DNA of 11,780 bases from Bacteroidaceae bacterium (GTDB taxonomy: Bacteria > Bacteroidota > Bacteroidia > Bacteroidales > Bacteroidaceae). The translations under genes and the position numbers were made by a program. The stretch lies in contig JAFZKR010000121.1 of the NCBI GenBank assembly GCA_017551845.1, positions 1-11,780 of the forward strand, given 5' to 3'. Shown in pieces: positions 7,642 to 11,780 of the stretch. Numbering within the stretch: the first letter of the stretch is position 1; each line of letters opens with the position of its first letter. The notes below the pieces were generated by a model. It had not been told where the DNA came from. It worked only from the letters and a program-made list of their open reading frames with translations, and ran no database searches.

Positions 7642-8496
7642 TTACTGCGCAAGGGTGGAGAACTTGCCGGTAACTGTTTCGGAGTATGTGGTGGAGACCG
7701 GAATGTGCGGGGCTGCCGCGTAGGTGAGCTCCGCAAACAGTCCGTCTGGACCTTTCTGAATAGCTCTGACCTTGCGCAGGTTCACGTAGTAGGAGCGGTG
7801 GCAGCGGACGATATTGTTGGATTCGCATATCTGCTCTATGGAGCGCATGGAGTTTCGCAACGGGAAGTGGATCAGTTTGTCATTGTTCAGATAGCAGATG
7901 TTGACATAGTTGTCGGCCGCCTCTACGTAGAGTATCGCATTGGCGGTTACAGCCAGTTTGAGAGTCTTTTTTTCATCCGTGAAGGGCAGGGTGCTGTCTT
8001 CACGCCCTATCTGGCCTGAGGCGTATTTCTCAATGGTGACCATATTCTTGGCCAGTCGGGTGTCCCTATCCTTAAGTTCCGATATCAGAGCTGTTATCAC
8101 GTACGGGAACAGCAATATGGAGCAGGTGATAAGGAACATCTTGGGCAGCAGGTCCACATATATCATGGAGCGTTTGTCAATCAGCCATACGAACAAGGCA
8201 CAGAACATTGTAATCGCTACCCCCTCTATAAGTTCCCAGATGACGAACCCCGTATAACTGAGCTGGTGCTTGCTGCGGGCAAGAAGCATCGACAAGCGGC
8301 TTATCAGTACCACCACTATTTCAATGGAAACCATGATTGCAGCCCTGAAGGCCAGCTGTCCCTGGGTTACATCCATGAATGTGTCCAAGTGGAAAGGCTT
8401 GGCGCCAATCAGGAAAAAGAAGGCATACATGGGAATCAGCAGTATGTAGCAGGCTAGAATATTACCTTTGAAGTAGGAATCGGGAATCTTGTGCAT
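7642..8496 (-). CDS. Membrane-bound LytTR-domain transcriptional regulator
   Basis: A 284-residue regulator lacking a receiver domain. The N-terminal half has four hydrophobic helices (about 13-32, 48-70, 83-105, 117-139); after a short linker (ELKDRDTRLAKNM) the C-terminal part (about 173-280) is a LytTR DNA-binding domain with the diagnostic ILYVEAADNYVNI and IVRCHRSYYVNLRKVRAI. Family knowledge: LytTR domains bind DNA through an all-beta fold; membrane-anchored versions without a histidine kinase partner are common in Bacteroidota and are thought to sense at the membrane, with some working in opposition to a partner protein. No histidine kinase is in the window. ATG at 8494-8496 follows a strong promoter-like element with an 18-25 nt leader. 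The upstream region carries a cluster of similar elements that are good candidates for its own operators. Confidence 0.88.
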   Translation of the reverse strand: MHKIPDSYFKGNILACYILLIPMYAFFFLIGAKPFHLDTFMDVTQGQLAFRAAIMVSIEIVVVLISRLSMLLARSKHQLSYTGFVIWELIEGVAITMFCALFVWLIDKRSMIYVDLLPKMFLITCSILLFPYVITALISELKDRDTRLAKNMVTIEKYASGQIGREDSTLPFTDEKKTLKLAVTANAILYVEAADNYVNICYLNNDKLIHFPLRNSMRSIEQICESNNIVRCHRSYYVNLRKVRAIQKGPDGLFAELTYAAAPHIPVSTTYSETVTGKFSTLAQ

Positions 8497-8521
8497 GTTG
8501 TTTCTGTTTTGGTTCCGAATG

Positions 8522-8551
8522 CAAATATAGGGGTAAAATTTTATCCCACAA
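8522..8551 (-). promoter_or_regulatory. Predicted promoter of the LytTR gene
   Basis: On the minus strand TTG (8551-8549) and TATATTTG (8529-8522) are separated by 19 bp, matching the Bacteroidota -33/-7 arrangement. The 19-bp spacer (8530-8548) is almost wholly a near-perfect palindrome, GGGGtaaaa/ttttaTCCC, which suggests direct control at this site. Confidence 0.65.
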
Positions 8552-8609
8552 CGTATGTGGTAAAATTATTTGTTATCATATTTTGCCCCTGTATAATAAA
8601 TTTAGCCCC
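8530..8609. promoter_or_regulatory. Cluster of GGGGtAAAAT-like elements, candidate operators
   Basis: Similar 10-mers occur on the plus strand at 8530-8539 (ggggtaaaat) and 8558-8567 (gtggtaaaat), and on the minus strand at 8548-8539 (tgggataaaa), 8589-8580 (ggggcaaaat) and 8609-8600 (ggggctaaat). The last two are 20 bp apart, two helical turns. A further inverted repeat ccaca/tgtgg is at 8546-8560. The cluster lies between two divergent promoters. The obvious candidate binder is the LytTR protein, but the motif is not the classical LytTR consensus, so this is inference. Confidence 0.5.
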
Positions 8610-8617
8610 TATATTTG
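8610..8617 (+). promoter_or_regulatory. Possible upstream -7 box toward the 131-residue gene
   Basis: TATATTTG matches TAnnTTTG and is part of a 12-bp exact inverted repeat (caaatatagggg at 8522-8533, cccctatatttg at 8606-8617) that pairs it with the LytTR promoter box. The nearest TTG (8583-8585) is 24 bp upstream, longer than usual. It would give a leader of about 90 nt. Confidence 0.35.
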
Positions 8618-8678
8618 GGTTTTAGTCACTTGACTTCGGTGTATATCCCTTTTATTTTCACCCATAACAAGGTTGCTG

Positions 8679-8686
8679 TATCTTTG
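8679..8686 (+). promoter_or_regulatory. Predicted -7 box of the 131-residue gene
   Basis: TATCTTTG followed by TGGCG is a close match to the commonest Bacteroidales -7 context. A T-rich block (8651-8658) stands at the -33 position but has no TTG. A transcript would start near 8693 and give a leader of about 24 nt. Confidence 0.5.
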
Positions 8687-8716
8687 TGGCGAAAAATAAT
8701 AGAAAAGTACAAGGAT

Positions 8717-9112
8717 ATGACTACCATTTGTTCTTTTGACTGCAACCAGTCAGCGCTCAGGTCGCTGTTAGGTGACAAGAAACCGGTCGCTCCTGTCGAG
8801 GGCGTATGGGTGAATGTTTCCGCCAGAATGTTTGAGGATCAGGTGCGTAAGCTTGCATACGGTCTTATGGTAAAGGATTACCGCAGGGGTGACACTGTGG
8901 TATTCACAGGTTGCTCCGATGAGATGAAGACTTTCGTCAATGCCGCCTGCCGTCTGGCTCATCTCAATGCTGAATTCTCTGACGAGGCCGATGGTAAGAA
9001 CATCCTTTCCGCTTCGGAACTGGAATACCTTATGTCAATAGGCGGCACATGGTCCCGTAAGTACAAGGCATCGGTTGACCGTACTATCGCACGACTTATG
9101 CTTGGTTGCTGA
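8717..9112 (+). CDS. 131-residue protein resembling the N-terminus of AMP-forming acyl-CoA synthetases
   Basis: The ATG at 8717 lies shortly after a good -7 box; starts farther upstream would fall before it and in non-coding-looking sequence. The region VWVNVSARMFEDQVRKLAYG, LMVKDYRRGDTVVFTGCSDE and TFVNAACRLAHLNAEFSDE follows the pattern of the first about 80 residues of long-chain acyl-CoA synthetases (aromatic residue then short strand, helix ending in LAYGL, RxGD, strand, then a helix ending in small-residue GAV-like turn). The ATP-binding P-loop and the later signature motifs of that family are absent, so it cannot be an active synthetase. The C-terminal 40 residues (ELEYLMSIGGTWSRKYKASV) are not recognised. 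No signal peptide or membrane helix. It could be a domain remnant, a regulatory stand-alone fragment, or simply chance resemblance. Its stop is 3 bp from the end of the convergent binding-protein gene. Confidence 0.7.
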   Translation: MTTICSFDCNQSALRSLLGDKKPVAPVEGVWVNVSARMFEDQVRKLAYGLMVKDYRRGDTVVFTGCSDEMKTFVNAACRLAHLNAEFSDEADGKNILSASELEYLMSIGGTWSRKYKASVDRTIARLMLGC

Positions 9113-9115
9113 CGA

Positions 9116-10222
9116 TTATTCGTCAAGCGGATGGTAGAAGTACCGTACGCTGCTTATTTCCGGGTGGAAGATGGATATGAACTCACCTAATAGCATTTCG
9201 GGATGGAATGCAGTCAGTTCGAAATACGGTACCTGATAGACATCGCATATCCAGATATTCCTTTCACGGAACGGCCTGAATGATGAGTATGGTTTGTAGT
9301 CCTGTTCCAGCATCTTATAGGTCATGCGGTTTGAGCTGCTGTTCTTGAGCAGCCAGAAATCAGAGTCCGATGCTTTTTCAAATACTGTTTCAAATGACAG
9401 CGGCACTGAGCCGCTGCTTTTGTCTTCGGCAAATGCATAGAGAGCGTTTGCATCGGCAATCATCTGTCCTATGGTGCTCTGCCCTCCGGCCACATACCAT
9501 GCGGAGCCTTTCCGGGTATCCAGCATCACTTTGGGGCGAAGGTGTGTTTTTGAAGCAGTCTTTTTCAGAGCGAAGTATCTCTTTTCCACCTCTTTGAAGA
9601 GAGAGTCGGCGCACTCTCCAGCCCCGAACAGACGGCCGTAGAACCTCATCCATTCTGCTCGTGCCAAGGGTGATGTCTCCATATAGTCGGCGCATTCCAG
9701 GAGCGGTATGCCTAACTTCTCAAGCTGTCCGTAGCCGGTCTCCTCAAACGGAGACACCATGATAGCGTCCGGGTGAAGCTCCATTATTTTCTCTATGGTG
9801 GGATACATGCTGTTGCCGCAATCAGCTATCGTACCGTTGGCAAGGCGGGCCCTGACCAGGCTGTCCGATATGTATTCCGGCTCGCACACTCCGGCAATAC
9901 ACTCTTCGGCTCCGAGTTCAACCATCAGATGGGCCAGGCTGTTGGTCATCACCACTATGCGCTGCAACGGTATGTGTATGGTGTTGGAGCCCTTTGTATA
10001 GCTGTATGCAGTGCTTTCGCCGGTGCTGAAAGTATATGAGTGGAGCAGGGTGTTCTTCTTCCATGGATTGGCTATCTGTGCGTTGAAACCTTGTGGAGTA
10101 TCTTCCACTACAATATGGTCAGAGTACTCCATAATGCCGCCCATCGCATTGAAATGTGCGCCTTGGGAGCAGGCCATTAAGAGTGCTGCCTGTGCCAAAA
10201 TCAGTATCGTTCGGGTTCTCAT
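9116..10222 (-). CDS. Periplasmic-binding lipoprotein, iron-complex/cobalamin class (BtuF/FecB-like)
   Basis: A 368-residue substrate-binding protein. The N-terminus is a lipoprotein signal peptide with lipobox LLMAC (Cys18); the acidic surface-export signal seen in Bacteroidota surface lipoproteins is absent after the Cys (CSQGAHFN), so it is probably periplasmic. After an N-terminal extension with NPWKKN (about 52-57), the PF01497-type fold begins at RIVVMTNSLAHLMVELGAEE (about 88-107), with IEKIMELHPDAIMVSPFEET (143-162) and ECADYMETSPLARAEWMRFY (176-195) as the strongest marks of the Bacteroidota subgroup; RYFYHPL closes the protein. Its ATG overlaps the stop of the propeller gene upstream by ATGA (10219-10222), which indicates translational coupling. 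The partner permease and ATPase are not in the window, and the gene is the last of its operon in this direction. Ligand could be a ferric chelate, heme or corrinoid. Confidence 0.85.
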   Translation of the reverse strand: MRTRTILILAQAALLMACSQGAHFNAMGGIMEYSDHIVVEDTPQGFNAQIANPWKKNTLLHSYTFSTGESTAYSYTKGSNTIHIPLQRIVVMTNSLAHLMVELGAEECIAGVCEPEYISDSLVRARLANGTIADCGNSMYPTIEKIMELHPDAIMVSPFEETGYGQLEKLGIPLLECADYMETSPLARAEWMRFYGRLFGAGECADSLFKEVEKRYFALKKTASKTHLRPKVMLDTRKGSAWYVAGGQSTIGQMIADANALYAFAEDKSSGSVPLSFETVFEKASDSDFWLLKNSSSNRMTYKMLEQDYKPYSSFRPFRERNIWICDVYQVPYFELTAFHPEMLLGEFISIFHPEISSVRYFYHPLDE

Positions 10223-11780
10223 TGTTCCGTTTTGTTGATGATGGTGATTGAGGAAATCTCTGTTGACAGTTCTCCGGTAACGTCATTGCATCCTATCACG
10301 GCATTCTGCACCTTGATAAAATCGATGCTTTGCAGATTGGCCGGCGTGCCGTCAGGTTTCACAGCCCAGTCTATGTCAAAGGCCGAGTCAGTCTCAGAGT
10401 TGGGAAGGTTATCCACATAGCCGTAACTGAATGCGGGCATTACCCAGTTCTTCCCGTCGTATGACATGTTGTCGGGCAGCAGTGTTGCTGTGAATGTTAC
10501 GGAATCAGCATCATACCACTGCGGATAATAGGGCTGGTTATGGTACCGGTTGTGTGTGATGCTGCCGGTCCGGCCGTCTGAGCCTCTCCATCCGGAATCG
10601 CCGTCATCGGCCGCAGGCTTATGATAGCAGATGCTATAACCGCTTGTGGCTCTGCCCTCTTTCTGCTCGGAGCCGAATATCTCATACCACGTGTCATCGG
10701 GCAAGCCGTTTTCATTGACATCGGCACTTACCCACACTACTCCGGGTTCGGCATTGCCATTGTAGGCATTCCCGTCTATGCGGAAATCAGCGCCTTCAAG
10801 ATTCAGTACTGTTTCACTGAAGCCGGCTGTGATATATCCCCCGAATCCTCCAAGTGTTATCAGACCTCCTGTCTGCAGGGTACTTAGACACTTGGTGGCC
10901 ATGCTTTGCGCATCATCTCCTTCAGAGTACTGTGGCAGCAGGTTTACGAACTGTCCCGGAGCGGGCATATACTCAAATACGCGGTCTATGTCGCCTTTCA
11001 TTTCAGGCGGTCCTGAGTATTGCTCAGTCTTGACGTTCATGTCACAGAACTGTATGGTGTTGGGGTTGATTCCGATGTCCTGAACCTTGTATAACAACCG
11101 TCCTTCAGGGCTGAAACAGAGCAGAGAGCCCGGTGTCACGTAATCATTGGCGTCACAGATGTAAACCTTATGAGTGCTTGGTTCAACCTTTATGGAGTAT
11201 GGGCATTCAATTCGTGTCCCGTCAGTAATAAAGTCAGAGTCAAGAATCTGTCCTGTAGCAAGATCCAGAACCTGTACCGTACCACCGGCACCGTATCCGT
11301 AGAACCAGGCCTTGCCGTCGGCAATATCCATATTCAGAACAGGTATATCGTAGGTATCGGTTACCTGATCCGATGAGACGTCAATGCGGTGAAGACGGCT
11401 GTCATAATTCATTATAGTGTAGTCAAAGATGCCTCGTGTAACTACATATACATGATTGCCGTCACTGAAAATGTTGCCTGGATTGGGACGGACAGTTATG
11501 CGCCCTATCTCAGTAAAAGGATCAAGACCTATAACCGATACTGTATTGTCAGGATTCTGTGTGTCAAGTCCACCGGAATTGGAGACGTACAGTTTACCGC
11601 CCGCATAACATATCCCGTCAGGATTGCGCCCCACCCGGATGGTTGCACTGACACTCATGGTGAGGGTGTCGATGCGTGAAACAGTACCGTCAAAGCAACA
11701 AACATAGACAAATCCGCCGTAAGCGGCAATCCGGCGTGGCTGTGATGCCTTTCCTTCACGGCTCATGGGAATCTGTTGGA
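10219..11780 (-). CDS. Cell-surface beta-propeller protein (BtuG-like), N-terminus beyond the window
   Basis: The frame is open to the window edge (codons before ATG 11766 read on as QQIP), so the start, signal peptide and probably one or two blades lie outside. The visible first 245 residues are YVTN/DUF5074-type propeller blades, with recurring units such as VGRNPDGICYAGGKLYVSNS, VRPNPGNIFSDGNHVYVVTR and PYSIKVEPSTHKVYICDAN. A separate C-terminal domain (about 255-510) contains GGLITLGGFGGYITAGFSET, a calcium-loop-like DVNENGLPDD, and many aromatic residues; it resembles the domain of Bacteroidota surface proteins found in corrinoid-uptake loci. BtuG is a surface propeller that binds cobalamin with its TonB-dependent receptor; the fusion and the coupled binding lipoprotein support uptake of a corrinoid or another chelate, but the ligand is inferred. 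If correct, a TonB-dependent receptor should lie upstream beyond the window. Confidence 0.78.
   Translation of the reverse strand, partial: QQIPMSREGKASQPRRIAAYGGFVYVCCFDGTVSRIDTLTMSVSATIRVGRNPDGICYAGGKLYVSNSGGLDTQNPDNTVSVIGLDPFTEIGRITVRPNPGNIFSDGNHVYVVTRGIFDYTIMNYDSRLHRIDVSSDQVTDTYDIPVLNMDIADGKAWFYGYGAGGTVQVLDLATGQILDSDFITDGTRIECPYSIKVEPSTHKVYICDANDYVTPGSLLCFSPEGRLLYKVQDIGINPNTIQFCDMNVKTEQYSGPPEMKGDIDRVFEYMPAPGQFVNLLPQYSEGDDAQSMATKCLSTLQTGGLITLGGFGGYITAGFSETVLNLEGADFRIDGNAYNGNAEPGVVWVSADVNENGLPDDTWYEIFGSEQKEGRATSGYSICYHKPAADDGDSGWRGSDGRTGSITHNRYHNQPYYPQWYDADSVTFTATLLPDNMSYDGKNWVMPAFSYGYVDNLPNSETDSAFDIDWAVKPDGTPANLQSIDFIKVQNAVIGCNDVTGELSTEISSITIINKTEQ

Larger units (their letters stand above)
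8497..8716. other. 220-bp intergenic regulatory region
   Basis: It is the longest non-coding stretch of the window, separating the LytTR gene (minus) from the 131-residue gene (plus). It is markedly AT-rich compared with its neighbours, with divergent promoter boxes and the repeated G-run/A-run elements listed separately. No small open reading frame with family resemblance and no RNA gene was seen in it. Confidence 0.7.

Noticed and set aside
8585..8610. Repeated GCCCCT at 20-bp interval as a possible CRISPR or iteron array
   Set aside because: Only two short copies and no spacer-repeat periodicity; better explained as operator elements.
8615..8716. N-terminal extension of the 131-residue protein from TTG at 8615
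   Set aside because: The extension runs through the promoter-like box at 8679-8686 and shows no family resemblance.
11764..11766. ATG as true start of the propeller gene
   Set aside because: The frame stays open to the window edge, there is no signal peptide, and the sequence begins mid-blade.

Overview
The window looks like chromosomal DNA of a gut-type Bacteroidota, most likely Bacteroidales (Bacteroides/Prevotella relatives). The reasons are promoter boxes of the TAnnTTTG type, near absence of Shine-Dalgarno sequences, Bacteroidota-style AraC and membrane-bound LytTR regulators, a CE1 esterase of the rumen/gut type, and a propeller lipoprotein plus substrate-binding lipoprotein pair. Base composition is close to half GC by eye. 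No RNA gene, CRISPR array, insertion sequence or prophage gene was seen.

Layout: (1) 1-448, the 3' end of a CE1 feruloyl/acetyl-type esterase; then 472-1524, a ten-helix putative metal/arsenic exporter with a His-rich loop, its stop codon lying inside a two-copy tandem repeat (1511-1554). (2) 1567-2478 (minus), an AraC-family regulator divergent from (3) a four-gene efflux operon, 2643-7641: TolC-like outer-membrane factor, HlyD-like periplasmic adaptor and two ABC-2 type permeases. No ATPase gene is present in the cassette or the window. (4) 7642-8496 (minus), a four-helix membrane protein with a C-terminal LytTR DNA-binding domain, followed upstream by a 220-bp regulatory region (8497-8716) with divergent promoters and repeated GGGGtAAAAT-like elements. 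(5) 8717-9112, a 131-residue orphan protein resembling only the extreme N-terminal part of AMP-forming acyl-CoA synthetases. (6) 9116-11780 (minus), a cell-surface beta-propeller protein (BtuG-like, cut by the window edge) translationally coupled by an ATGA overlap to a periplasmic-binding lipoprotein of the iron-complex/cobalamin class.

How they may work together: the AraC regulator probably controls the TolC-HlyD-permease operon from the shared 164-bp intergenic region; the permeases need an ATPase supplied from elsewhere. The LytTR protein probably binds its own upstream region and may also control the 131-residue gene. The propeller and binding lipoprotein fit capture and periplasmic relay of a metal chelate or corrinoid, with the permease and ATPase outside the window. 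Genes are packed tightly: the three convergent gene pairs are separated by 42, 0 and 3 bp.

The strongest leads are the LytTR-flanking operator-like cluster, the ATPase-less ABC-2 efflux cassette and the orphan acyl-CoA-synthetase-like N-terminal fragment. None is proven to be a new system from the sequence alone.
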